Shown here in pieces: positions 9,641 through 16,703 of a stretch of 34,649 bases of DNA (positions within the stretch are counted from its first letter, which is position 1; every line of letters starts with the position of its first letter). The DNA lies in contig DMYW01000061.1 in NCBI GenBank assembly GCA_003482455.1, positions 608 to 35,256 on the forward strand, written 5' to 3'. Below the pieces are notes generated by a model. The model did not search any database, was not told where the DNA came from, and saw only the letters and a program-made list of their open reading frames with translations. The DNA comes from Rheinheimera sp. Lineage in GTDB: Bacteria > Pseudomonadota > Gammaproteobacteria > Enterobacterales > Alteromonadaceae. The position numbers and the translations under genes are program-made.

Positions 9641-9646
9641 AATCCC

Positions 9647-9916
9647 ATGAAAAAAACACCTGAATTTGGCCCACAGCAATTGCAATTGTTGATCCACGAA
9701 CGAAATTGCACTGAGATGCAAAAACGACGTCTTGAGCAACTTTACAAACAATTGCAATTTGATTTGTCTAGCTGTCAGAACCCAGAACAACGCCTTGTAC
9801 TTTCGCAACAGATGTTGATTGACCACATTCAACGCTTAAATCAAGCGGTGGCGCGGTTTAGTCAGTTAATCCAGCAAGAACAGCAGACTCAAACCTCAAC
9901 TACCGAAGAACTTTAG
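9647..9916 (+). CDS. Small hypothetical coiled-coil-like protein (89 aa)
   Basis: Not recognised. The 89 residues are rich in Gln, Leu and Glu and look almost fully helical (LEQLYKQLQFDLSSCQNPEQ, then LIDHIQRLNQAVARFSQLIQ), with Cys at 22 and 44. No membrane segment or signal peptide is seen. The start is uncertain: the ATG at 9647 has no visible ribosome site and follows a terminator hairpin by six bases; an internal ATG lies at 9716. Reading frame length, composition and its position between a nitrate chemoreceptor and another small gene 34 bases downstream favour a real gene. A role linked to NarX/NarL or chemotaxis is possible but unsupported. Confidence 0.6.
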   Translation: MKKTPEFGPQQLQLLIHERNCTEMQKRRLEQLYKQLQFDLSSCQNPEQRLVLSQQMLIDHIQRLNQAVARFSQLIQQEQQTQTSTTEEL

Positions 9917-9950
9917 CCCTGATGTTTGCGTGCTAGGAGGAGGTGTCAGT

Positions 9951-10325
9951 ATGTCATTGGGAGAAGAAAAGCTATCGGTAGCTTGTGGCCTGAACGATTG
10001 TGCGGTGCCATCGGCCCGCAAACCTGATCGGGTAACTGCCATGTTGCAGTTAATCAGCCAAGTCAAAGCGGAATTCCCACTGTACGAACCATCTACCTTT
10101 ATCTGCGGCGTAAATACCGATTGCCAAGGTTGCCCAAAGAAGCTGCTAGAGATGGTCGACAGTGAAATTAATTACTGGGAGCATGCTATCGCCCGAGGCG
10201 TTGTGCCGACATTTGATCAGTTGCGTCGATTTGGCAAAATGTGCCTTGGTGTTCGCCGTGGTTTAGCCCGTAATAATCTGTTGTATTCACAACGAATCAG
10301 TGTCAAGCAAGGGTCGCAACCATAG
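9951..10325 (+). CDS. Conserved-looking Cys-containing hypothetical protein (124 aa)
   Basis: Not recognised. I place the start at ATG 9951 because AGGAGGAGG (9935-9943) precedes it at good spacing; an upstream in-frame GTG at 9930 lies before that ribosome site. The soluble protein has CGLNDC near the start, a central ICGVNTDCQGCPKKLLEMVD with three Cys in ten residues, and a late Cys in GKMCLGVRRGLARNN. The CG-x4-C-x2-C pattern could bind zinc or an iron-sulfur cluster, but no family was identified. Its 3-prime end overlaps the end of the convergent membrane-protein gene by 23 bases. It lies among nitrate-respiration genes, so a role there is plausible, not shown. Confidence 0.75.
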   Translation: MSLGEEKLSVACGLNDCAVPSARKPDRVTAMLQLISQVKAEFPLYEPSTFICGVNTDCQGCPKKLLEMVDSEINYWEHAIARGVVPTFDQLRRFGKMCLGVRRGLARNNLLYSQRISVKQGSQP

Positions 10326-10680
10326 CGGTGAGCATAAATACCATAGCGGCTTGCATTAAGATGCGGCTCTTGGTGACCTGCAATCCGTCATTGACGGTGG
10401 CATAAAGCACTAACATCAAAAGACTTGCTAGTTTCAAGAGTCCAGATTGCCGCCATAGGTGCGGCTCCACCCACACAAAAAACAACTGCATTAACGCAAA
10501 AAATAACAATCCTAAGGCATAACCAAGCTCTAGCGATGCTAATGAATTGACGGCATCTTGCCCCGCAACTTGCATGGTTCGATTTTTAGGTAGCCGCAGC
10601 CATGCGCGAATGCACTTACCGCCAGCCGCCAGTATCACGCACCCCGCACTGACGCCAAGCGTCACTTGTGATACATCCAT
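10303..10680 (-). CDS. Small hypothetical membrane protein (125 aa)
   Basis: Not recognised. The sequence suggests three to four membrane segments: about 6-26, 50-71 (LGYALGLLFFALMQLFFVWV), 81-97 (LLKLASLLMLVLYATV) and 106-124. A ribosome site GGAGGT lies six bases before the ATG. The gene sits downstream of narK on the same strand, but a strong terminator (10699-10732) lies between them, so it depends on read-through or on a promoter I cannot see. Its last 23 bases overlap the end of the convergent gene at 9951-10325. No catalytic or binding motif is evident. Confidence 0.7.
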   Translation of the reverse strand: MDVSQVTLGVSAGCVILAAGGKCIRAWLRLPKNRTMQVAGQDAVNSLASLELGYALGLLFFALMQLFFVWVEPHLWRQSGLLKLASLLMLVLYATVNDGLQVTKSRILMQAAMVFMLTAMVATLA

Positions 10681-10698
10681 CTAGCACCTCCAACTCAT

Positions 10699-10732
10699 AA
10701 AAAAGCCCTTGTTGTTGAATCACAACAAGGGC
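10699..10732 (-). terminator. Rho-independent terminator of narK
   Basis: A perfect 11-bp stem (GCCCTTGTTGT at 10705-10715 with ACAACAAGGGC at 10722-10732) and a six-base loop are followed, on the minus strand, by six T residues (plus-strand A run 10699-10704). It lies 23 bases after the narK stop codon (end at 10755) and is among the clearest terminators in the window. Confidence 0.93.
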
Positions 10733-10754
10733 ATCGCGTGAATCTCAGCCGTGA

Positions 10755-12371
10755 CTATGGGTTATAAAACTCACCATCTTTGCGCAAGTAGAACAACCAG
10801 TTGACCACCAGACACAAACCATAAAACACGGCAAAGCCGATCATGGCGTACTCAGGGGTTGCGGCTTTAATTTGTTCACCAAACACTTGGGGAATATAAA
10901 AAGCACCATATGCGGCAACGGCGGAGGTCCAACCGAGCACCGGGCCTGCTTGCTCTTTTGGAAACACCACGGCGATGGTGCGGAAGGTAGAGCCGTTACC
11001 AATACCACTAGCGGCGAACAGACCTAAGAAAATCAAAAAGAACGGCATAAAGAACTGTTCTGGGGTTGGCGATTGATACGCCAATTGCATGTAATAGGCC
11101 GCGCCAAGTGCACAAATGATCATGGCGATTGAACACAGTTGCGTAACAAAGGCACCGCCCAGTTTATCGGCCAACCAACCACCAACGGGGCGAATCAAAG
11201 CACCAATAAAAGGCGCGATCCACGCATAAGTGAGCGCGCTCGGTGCGTTAGGATTGACCGTCGTGTGGGTCATTACGCCATCAACCATGGTATGGCTAAA
11301 GCCGAAAATGACTTGAATGGACAGTGGAAATGCCGCGGAAAATCCAATAAACGAACCAAAGGTCATCACGTACAAGACGCTCATTACCCAAGTGTGTTTA
11401 TTCGAGAAAATTTTATATTGGCGATCTAAGTTGGTGCGAATAGCGCCAGGCAAAAGTTTTAATAAAAACACTGTGCTGAACAGTACGCCGACGAGTACTA
11501 ATTCTTTTGGCACGCCAAAGCCTGAACCGTTTACGGCCGCTGGAAGCATCAGCCACAAGCCGGCAATAGCGGTGGCAAAACCAATTAGCAACATCACCAA
11601 GATAATTCCAAACGAGACTAACGCAGCAGGCTGTTTTGGCGTTACTTCGTCTGTATTGATATTGTTCATGCCAAACCACGTGGCAAACGCCAACGGGATT
11701 AACAATAACAACCAAACAAAACCGCCGTTTTGAACCCAAGTTTCGCTGCCGGCCGGAATACTTCCTATTAAAGTGCCACTGGCTTTTTGCAGGATCATCG
11801 CATCACCGCCACCTGCAAAGGTAAATGCGCCGAATGTCATAAACAATGGCACTAAGATTTGCATGGTGGTAACACCAAAATTACCTAACCCGGCGTTGAG
11901 GCCAAGCGCCAAACCTTGTTGCTTTTTAGGGAAAAAGAAGCTGATGTTGGACATGGAAGCCGCAAAGTTACCGCCACCAATACCCGACAACAGAGCCATC
12001 AACTGGAATACCCAAAATGGCGTGGTTTTGTCTTGTAACGCCAGACCTGTGCCAATAGCCGGTAGCATCAACAAGGACGTTGTTAAGAAAATGGTGTAAC
12101 GTCCACCACACATCCGCACAAAGAAGCTCGACGGGATCCGCAAGGTCGCCCCTGTTAGACCTGCAATCGCTGTAAGTGAGAACAGATCACTAGCGCTGTA
12201 GGGAAAGCCCAAGTTCATCATTTGTACTGTCAAGATGCTCCACAGCATCCATACCGCAAATCCACACAAAAGGCTTGGGATCGAGATCCATAGATTGCGA
12301 GTCGCAATCGCTTTGCCTGTTTGGTTCCAAAAGGACTCATCCTCAGGTAACCATTTTTTTAGATCGGACAT
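10755..12371 (-). CDS. narK: NarK-type nitrate/nitrite transporter with an extra central segment
   Basis: A major-facilitator protein of the nitrate/nitrite porter family, expected to import nitrate and export nitrite. The start at 12371 is chosen because GGAG precedes this ATG at good spacing; an upstream start would add 13 residues. The 538-aa protein aligns by eye with E. coli NarK: RNLWIS (25-30), GATLRIPSSF with substrate Arg R78, NFAASMSNISFFFPKKQQG (135-153), ALGLNAGLGNFGV, and APFIGALIRPVGGW with the second Arg, R394. Unlike E. coli NarK (463 aa), it has about 70 extra residues (roughly 248-318) between halves, with two hydrophobic stretches (252-276, 290-310), plus a longer loop near 185-215. 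A NarL-type dyad lies about 120 bases upstream. Confidence 0.93.
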   Translation of the reverse strand: MSDLKKWLPEDESFWNQTGKAIATRNLWISIPSLLCGFAVWMLWSILTVQMMNLGFPYSASDLFSLTAIAGLTGATLRIPSSFFVRMCGGRYTIFLTTSLLMLPAIGTGLALQDKTTPFWVFQLMALLSGIGGGNFAASMSNISFFFPKKQQGLALGLNAGLGNFGVTTMQILVPLFMTFGAFTFAGGGDAMILQKASGTLIGSIPAGSETWVQNGGFVWLLLLIPLAFATWFGMNNINTDEVTPKQPAALVSFGIILVMLLIGFATAIAGLWLMLPAAVNGSGFGVPKELVLVGVLFSTVFLLKLLPGAIRTNLDRQYKIFSNKHTWVMSVLYVMTFGSFIGFSAAFPLSIQVIFGFSHTMVDGVMTHTTVNPNAPSALTYAWIAPFIGALIRPVGGWLADKLGGAFVTQLCSIAMIICALGAAYYMQLAYQSPTPEQFFMPFFLIFLGLFAASGIGNGSTFRTIAVVFPKEQAGPVLGWTSAVAAYGAFYIPQVFGEQIKAATPEYAMIGFAVFYGLCLVVNWLFYLRKDGEFYNP

Positions 12372-12483
12372 ACATAACTCCAGGTGTCTAATGCGCACGC
12401 ATCGCGACAACTATGCAAGTCAATCTGCTGCTTCACAATGAAGCTGAAGGGTTACCTCAAAGCCTAAGACAAGGCGAAAGAGA

Positions 12484-12499
12484 TACCCATAAAGTGGTA
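12484..12499. promoter_or_regulatory. NarL/NarP-type 7-2-7 dyad, narK promoter
   Basis: TACCCATAAAGTGGTA: left heptamer TACCCAT and right heptamer TACCACT (other strand) both fit TACYNMT, separated by AA. This is the best-matching of the six dyads. It is 113 bases from the narK start codon. Confidence 0.78.
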
Positions 12500-12612
12500 G
12501 CTCTGGCGATGCCTATTGTAAAATATCTATAATTATCAGATAGATAAATTGGCTTGTTAGAGCGGGTTGTAATGGCGGATTTGAGAAGGGCATGTATGCC
12601 CAATCGTGCAAC

Positions 12613-12626
12613 ATGATATAAATCAA
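12613..12626 (+). promoter_or_regulatory. FNR-like box upstream of narL
   Basis: ATGATATAAATCAA matches TTGAT-N4-ATCAA at 9 of 10 positions. With its centre at 12619.5 taken as -41.5, the start would be near 12661 and the -10 hexamer at 12649-12654, where CCTAAT (4 of 6) is found. Confidence 0.75.
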
Positions 12627-12648
12627 ACTTCAGAATAAAGGATTACTT

Positions 12649-12654
12649 CCTAAT
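12649..12654 (+). promoter_or_regulatory. Candidate -10 hexamer of the narL promoter
   Basis: CCTAAT shares four of six bases with TATAAT and sits exactly where a class II FNR-activated promoter would need it, given the box at 12613-12626. The narL ATG follows about 28 bases after the predicted start. Confidence 0.5.
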
Positions 12655-12688
12655 AGGCAGCCTACGGTAGTACTTGGAGTTTTTTACC

Positions 12689-13342
12689 ATGTCCAATGAT
12701 AAGTTCAGTGTGATGTTAGTCGATGACCACCCATTGTTGCGCAAAGGCTTGCGGCAGCTGATGGCCTATGAAGACGATCTTGAAGTCGTTGCTGAAGCAA
12801 GCAGCGGCGCCGATGCACTAGTACTCGCCAGTGAACTTGACCCTGACTTGATCATTTTGGATTTGAACATGCAAGGTATGGATGGCCACGAGACACTGAG
12901 ACGGCTGCGCGATGATGGCGTAACCTCGCGCATCGTTATGCTCACTGTATCGGATTCGAACGACGATGTGATCAAAGCCATCAGTCTAGGGGCGGATGGG
13001 TATTTGTTAAAAGACTCAGATCCTGATGAACTGCTTGAACAGATTAAGCGTGCCGTGCATGGCAAGATGGTGCTCAGTGATGCCGTCAATGCGGCGTTGG
13101 CGGATGCGATTCGTCGGCCGGTCGAAAAACCTGCGTCCGATATTTCGACCTTAACCAATCGCGAACTGGAGATTTTAGAGCTAATCGCCAAAGGGCTAAG
13201 TAATAAGCTGATTGCACGCGAGCTTGATATATCAGATGGCACTGTCAAGGTTCACGTCAAACATCTACTGAAAAAACTCAATTTACGGTCGCGAGTCGAA
13301 GCTGCCGTGTGGATGGTGAATTTTCAAGGCAAGCAAGCATGA
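12689..13342 (+). CDS. narL: Nitrate/nitrite response regulator NarL
   Basis: NarL is the DNA-binding partner of NarX; phosphorylated NarL binds TACYNMT heptamers to activate or repress anaerobic genes. The 217-aa protein has a receiver domain with VMLVDDHP near residue 9, phospho-acceptor Asp58 in LIILDLNMQGMDG, a Thr in VMLTVSDS and the conserved Lys in LLKDSDP, then a LuxR-type helix-turn-helix (LTNRELEILELIAKGLSNK and DGTVKVHVKHLLKKL). The start is the ATG at 12689 preceded by TTGGAG; an upstream TTG at 12674 overlaps that site. The stop overlaps the moeA start by ATGA, so narL and moeA are translationally coupled. NarP is a close alternative, but narX in the same cluster favours NarL. 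Confidence 0.95.
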   Translation: MSNDKFSVMLVDDHPLLRKGLRQLMAYEDDLEVVAEASSGADALVLASELDPDLIILDLNMQGMDGHETLRRLRDDGVTSRIVMLTVSDSNDDVIKAISLGADGYLLKDSDPDELLEQIKRAVHGKMVLSDAVNAALADAIRRPVEKPASDISTLTNRELEILELIAKGLSNKLIARELDISDGTVKVHVKHLLKKLNLRSRVEAAVWMVNFQGKQA

Positions 13343-14634
13343 GCAGAATGCAAACACTAGCTCAAGCGCTGCAGCGCATGTTGTCGGCTGTCCATATTCC
13401 AGTGACGCAAGAATGGATAGGTCTGGATAACGCGGCAGAACGAATACTTGCCTGTGATATCTATTCACCACTGGATGTACCGGCATTTGATAATTCGGCC
13501 ATGGACGGTTATGCCGTCCGCTTTGCCGATGTAGCAGACGAGCGGCGATTAAAGGTGGTCGGTCAGAGTTTAGCCGGTCATCCATTTGATGGTGATATCG
13601 CGATCGGGGGCTGCGTACGTATCACCACCGGTGCCATGGTACCGGCCGAATTAGATACTGTGCTGATGCAAGAAACCGTCACTAAGCGAAGCGATGGTCA
13701 CGACGAGTTTATCGAGTTACAACAGCGCCCCAAGGCCGGCCAACATGTTCGATTACGCGGCAGTGAATTGCAGCAAGGACAATTGGTGCTTCGCAAAGGA
13801 CAACGTCTGGGTCCACTGCACCTGGGGGTGTTGGCAACGCTGGGGATCGCCCGTGTGGCCGTTTATCCGCAATTAACCGTTGGCGTGTTGTCCAGCGGAG
13901 ATGAAATCAAACAGGCCGGTACACCGCTTGGTGTCGGTGATGTTTATGATTCCAATAGAATAGTCATCAAAACCATTTTGAAACGCTTGGGATATCAGGT
14001 CGTGGACTATGGTTGGGTGGCCGATGATCCGTTACATCTGACACAGGTGTTTCAGCGCGCTGCCGGCGAAGTGGATGCATTAGTAACCAGTGGAGGCGTG
14101 TCTGTTGGCGACGCGGACCATACGCGGCAGGTGCTTGAAAGTTTGGGGCAGATGAATTTCTGGCAAGTCGCCATCAAACCCGGCAAACCCTTTGCATTTG
14201 GCACCCTGGGCGCTTGCGCGTTTTTTGGCTTGCCAGGTAACCCGGTATCGGCCGTGATGACATTAGAGCAGTTAGTGATCCCAGCTCTTGCAAAACGTGC
14301 AGGCTGGGTTGATGCGTTACAGGTCAGCAGTCTTCATCACCCCGAGGCGGTGCAAGCAGATTTAGTTGGCATGACCGCTGCGGGCACATATCCGCTGATA
14401 AGCGCCAAAGCGCAACAACCTTTGCGGAAAAAGGCGGGGCGGATGGACTTTCAACGCGTTAATCTATCGGTGGTCGAACAACAAGCCGTTATTGAACCGG
14501 TTGGTTTGGATAGCTCCGGTATGCTGACATCCTTATTGTACGCCAACGCATGGACTTGGCTTGAACAAGACCGTGCTGATGTCGCCGTCGGCCAAACCGT
14601 GCTGGTACAACTCAAAAGCCCATGGTTGTGGTAA
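13339..14634 (+). CDS. moeA: Molybdopterin molybdenumtransferase MoeA
   Basis: MoeA inserts molybdate into adenylylated molybdopterin (made by MogA) to form Mo-molybdopterin. The 431-aa protein shows the family landmarks: PAFDNSAMDGYAVR near residue 50, the MoCF-binding segment VTSGGVSVGDADHTRQVLE (about 252-270), and FFGLPGNPVSAVMT (about 294-307), followed by the C-terminal domain IV. Length is normal (E. coli 411). The ATG at 13339 overlaps the narL stop in ATGA; a GTG at 13309 deep inside narL is less likely. Pairing a Moco gene with narL in one operon ties cofactor insertion to nitrate and oxygen signals. Downstream the next gene has its own FNR-like promoter. Confidence 0.95.
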   Translation: MSRMQTLAQALQRMLSAVHIPVTQEWIGLDNAAERILACDIYSPLDVPAFDNSAMDGYAVRFADVADERRLKVVGQSLAGHPFDGDIAIGGCVRITTGAMVPAELDTVLMQETVTKRSDGHDEFIELQQRPKAGQHVRLRGSELQQGQLVLRKGQRLGPLHLGVLATLGIARVAVYPQLTVGVLSSGDEIKQAGTPLGVGDVYDSNRIVIKTILKRLGYQVVDYGWVADDPLHLTQVFQRAAGEVDALVTSGGVSVGDADHTRQVLESLGQMNFWQVAIKPGKPFAFGTLGACAFFGLPGNPVSAVMTLEQLVIPALAKRAGWVDALQVSSLHHPEAVQADLVGMTAAGTYPLISAKAQQPLRKKAGRMDFQRVNLSVVEQQAVIEPVGLDSSGMLTSLLYANAWTWLEQDRADVAVGQTVLVQLKSPWLW

Positions 14635-14643
14635 GAGTGCCAA

Positions 14644-14720
14644 CCCTCAGCGCCAAGAAAAAGGTCTCAGCACTGAGGGCCTCCCGCTAGATAAGCCGCC
14701 GTACCACCAATGGTGCGGCG
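14644..14720 (+). other. Two strong hairpins after moeA, candidate structured leader
   Basis: The first is CCCTCAG (14644-14650) with CTGAGGG (14673-14679), loop 22 bases. The second is a 10-bp stem CGCCGTACCA (14697-14706) with TGGTGCGGCG (14711-14720), one G-U pair, loop CCAA. Neither is followed directly by a T run, so they are poor terminators as drawn. A third short dyad, ATGGG-CAGCAA-CCCAT, follows at about 14761. They lie upstream of the FNR-like box of the next gene, so they belong to the moeA 3-prime end or to a longer leader. Confidence 0.55.
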
Positions 14721-14783
14721 TAAAGCTCAACACCGTCATCGTTTTTCTATCTGCTGTCGATATGGGCAGCAACCCATCTGAGA

Positions 14784-14790
14784 TACCCCT
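14784..14790 (+). promoter_or_regulatory. Single NarL-type heptamer
   Basis: TACCCCT fits TACYNMT and lies 35 bases upstream of the FNR-like box at 14819-14832. A lone heptamer is common by chance, so this is a weak call. Confidence 0.3.
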
Positions 14791-14818
14791 TTTGCCTTGG
14801 CTTGTGCCTTACAACCCA

Positions 14819-14832
14819 TTGATGTAGGTCAA
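14819..14832 (+). promoter_or_regulatory. FNR-like box upstream of the 2-oxo acid decarboxylase
   Basis: TTGATGTAGGTCAA matches TTGAT-N4-ATCAA at 9 of 10. CACAAT at 14854-14859 (4 of 6 to TATAAT) lies within one base of the expected class II -10 position; the predicted start is near 14867, 56 bases before the ATG. Confidence 0.7.
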
Positions 14833-14922
14833 AGTTTCGCAGTGATACACGCGCACAATGCGCAGCGAACACAGATGTGCAGTTGGCACAGGATGCGGTG
14901 AACTAATTGACTTGGGGGCGTG

Positions 14923-16584
14923 ATGATTACCACTGATACGACTTTAACTGTAACTAAGCGGCCACTGGCCGACCTGATTGCCTCGCGCTTGTTGGCGCTG
15001 GGGATCCATGACCTGTTTGCCATCCCTGGTGATTTTGTCTTGCCATGGCTCAGTCGGTTTGAGCAGCAATCGTCATTGACCTTAGTCCAACTAAGTCACG
15101 AACCAAGTGCTGTATTTGCCGCCGATGCAGCTGCGCGATACACCAATAAACCAGCGGCCGTTGTGCTGACCTATGGGGCTGGAGCGTTAAACGCCATCAA
15201 TGCAGTCGCACAAGCCTATATGGAATTCGTGCCGCTGCTAGTTTTTGCTGGTTTTCCATCAGCGCGCGAGTTGGATGCCGGCTATTTGCTGCATCACCAA
15301 ACTGCAGATGTCGATGGCCAGCTGCGGATGCTCTCAGAAGTCACCGCACTACAGGTGCGGTTAGACAATCCGGCAACAGCTGTGGCGCAATTCGAACTGG
15401 CACTTGCCACTTGTCAGCGGGAAAGTCGACCTGTATTAATTGAATTGCCACGCGATATGGCTATGTGTGGGGTGCCCGAAATATCCTCTGTTGTGCATCA
15501 AGCGACGACCTGCACTGACAAGACCAACCAGATACAACGACTTGATGAGGCTCGTTGTGCGATCACATCGTATTTGCAAAAGGCCAGCAAGCCCTGTGCG
15601 TTAGTTGGAGCGAAAGCTCGGCGCTTTGGCTTTGCAGATGCAGTCATGGCGCTGAGTCGTCGCTGCCAGCTCACCTGCGTCACCACATTGCTGGGGCGCG
15701 GCGTGGTGTCCAAAAGCCAATGTCTATTCGGTGGTACATTCACTGGCGCAAAAGGCGACCCGCTCGCGGACTTTTTGTTAACCAGTGATTTGTTGTTGCT
15801 GTGTGGCGTTATTCACTCAGACAGCAATTTTGCCGGTTACCCAACACTGCTCAGCGATCGGCCGGTGCTTTGGTGGGATGAACATGGCGTGCGTCTACCA
15901 GACGGGCGTTTTTTTCCGCTCACGGTTGCAGACAGCACAGAGCTGTTTGCCACGATCAACCTACCATTTACGCCTCGCCTTGGTGAGCTTGCACCGAGTT
16001 GTGCACCTGCTGAGTCACCTAAAGCATGGAGTTCGGGTTTAGTCATGCAGCAGTTGCATAAACAGTTAACACTGCGATCAGAGTTGTACCCATTTGTCGT
16101 AGATATCGGCGATTGTTTGTTTGCCTCGCTGCAAGTTGCTCCAGAGTACCTCCTTGCACCGGCATTTTATGCCTCGATGGGCTACGCTGTACCTGCCGCA
16201 TTGGGCTTGCAACAAGTCTCTAAGTTGCGACCTATTGTGGTCGTTGGTGACGGAGCGTTTCAGATGACGGGTTTAGAACTTGGCCATTGCAGTCGGTTCG
16301 GCTGGACACCAATTGTTATCGTCTTAAACAACCAAAGCTGGGGGATGATCAAAGCTTTTGCTCCGGATTTACAGGCAACTTCACTGTCGGGTTGGAACTA
16401 CGCTGCACTAGCGAGAGCCATGAATGGCGGTTCTCGACAAGTATGGAATGTAGAGCAATTCGTCAGCGCCATTGATGACGCACTGGCAGATACTCAAAGG
16501 TTTCGTCTGATTGAAGTCATGTTGCCAGCCGACAGCTATAGCGAGTGTTTAGCCCGCTTTAGTGGAGCGATGACCACTGCGTAG
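14923..16584 (+). CDS. Thiamine-diphosphate 2-oxo acid decarboxylase (indolepyruvate/phenylpyruvate decarboxylase type)
   Basis: The 553-aa protein belongs to the pyruvate/indolepyruvate/phenylpyruvate decarboxylase group, which converts 2-oxo acids to aldehydes and CO2. Landmarks are IPGDFVL with D37, the cofactor-activating Glu60 in LSHEPSAVFAADAAARY, YGAGALNAINAVAQAYMEFVP (84-104), the twin His124-His125 pair typical of this group rather than of acetolactate synthases, the thiamine-diphosphate motif GDG (442-444) to NN (469-470), and GWNYAAL. The usual Glu after NN (as in NNYGYTIE of Zymomonas pyruvate decarboxylase) is absent here; Azospirillum phenylpyruvate decarboxylase also lacks it. 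Substrate is unknown. The ATG at 14923 is preferred over GTG 14920. An FNR-like promoter suggests anaerobic expression, perhaps for Ehrlich-type aldehyde formation. Confidence 0.85.
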   Translation: MITTDTTLTVTKRPLADLIASRLLALGIHDLFAIPGDFVLPWLSRFEQQSSLTLVQLSHEPSAVFAADAAARYTNKPAAVVLTYGAGALNAINAVAQAYMEFVPLLVFAGFPSARELDAGYLLHHQTADVDGQLRMLSEVTALQVRLDNPATAVAQFELALATCQRESRPVLIELPRDMAMCGVPEISSVVHQATTCTDKTNQIQRLDEARCAITSYLQKASKPCALVGAKARRFGFADAVMALSRRCQLTCVTTLLGRGVVSKSQCLFGGTFTGAKGDPLADFLLTSDLLLLCGVIHSDSNFAGYPTLLSDRPVLWWDEHGVRLPDGRFFPLTVADSTELFATINLPFTPRLGELAPSCAPAESPKAWSSGLVMQQLHKQLTLRSELYPFVVDIGDCLFASLQVAPEYLLAPAFYASMGYAVPAALGLQQVSKLRPIVVVGDGAFQMTGLELGHCSRFGWTPIVIVLNNQSWGMIKAFAPDLQATSLSGWNYAALARAMNGGSRQVWNVEQFVSAIDDALADTQRFRLIEVMLPADSYSECLARFSGAMTTA

Positions 16585-16703
16585 CGCCTTGCGGCAATGC
16601 TGGGCTCTCCAACATGCAACGATGATATCTGCGGTGGTGAGTCTGGCATTTTGTTACGCAACAAAGTGCTGGTAGGTTTATCACTTAGTAGGTTTACTGC
16701 TTA

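Larger units (their letters stand above)
12372..12688. promoter_or_regulatory. Divergent narK / narL control region
   Basis: This 317-base gap has no convincing gene. It holds a NarL-type 7-2-7 dyad nearer narK (12484-12499) and an FNR-like box (12613-12626) with a -10 hexamer at class II spacing directed to narL. The middle (about 12525-12550) is AT-rich. The inverted repeat GGGCATG-TATGCCC near 12589-12601 is a short dyad of unknown meaning. Confidence 0.75.

Noticed and set aside
14673..14700. A second Moco riboswitch, prompted by GGCCTCCCG
   Set aside because: The GGAAAGGTG and GCCGTG-CAATG blocks are missing.
14644..14720. A TPP riboswitch ahead of the thiamine-dependent decarboxylase
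   Set aside because: Conserved TPP aptamer blocks are not present, and the enzyme only uses TPP as cofactor.
14561..14827. An 88-residue ORF after moeA
   Set aside because: It overlaps the moeA 3-prime end and the hairpins, has no ribosome site and reads as random composition.
16585..16703. TTGTT-ACGC-AACAA hairpin as a terminator between the decarboxylase and modC
   Set aside because: The stem is only five weak pairs and lacks a T run in either direction.
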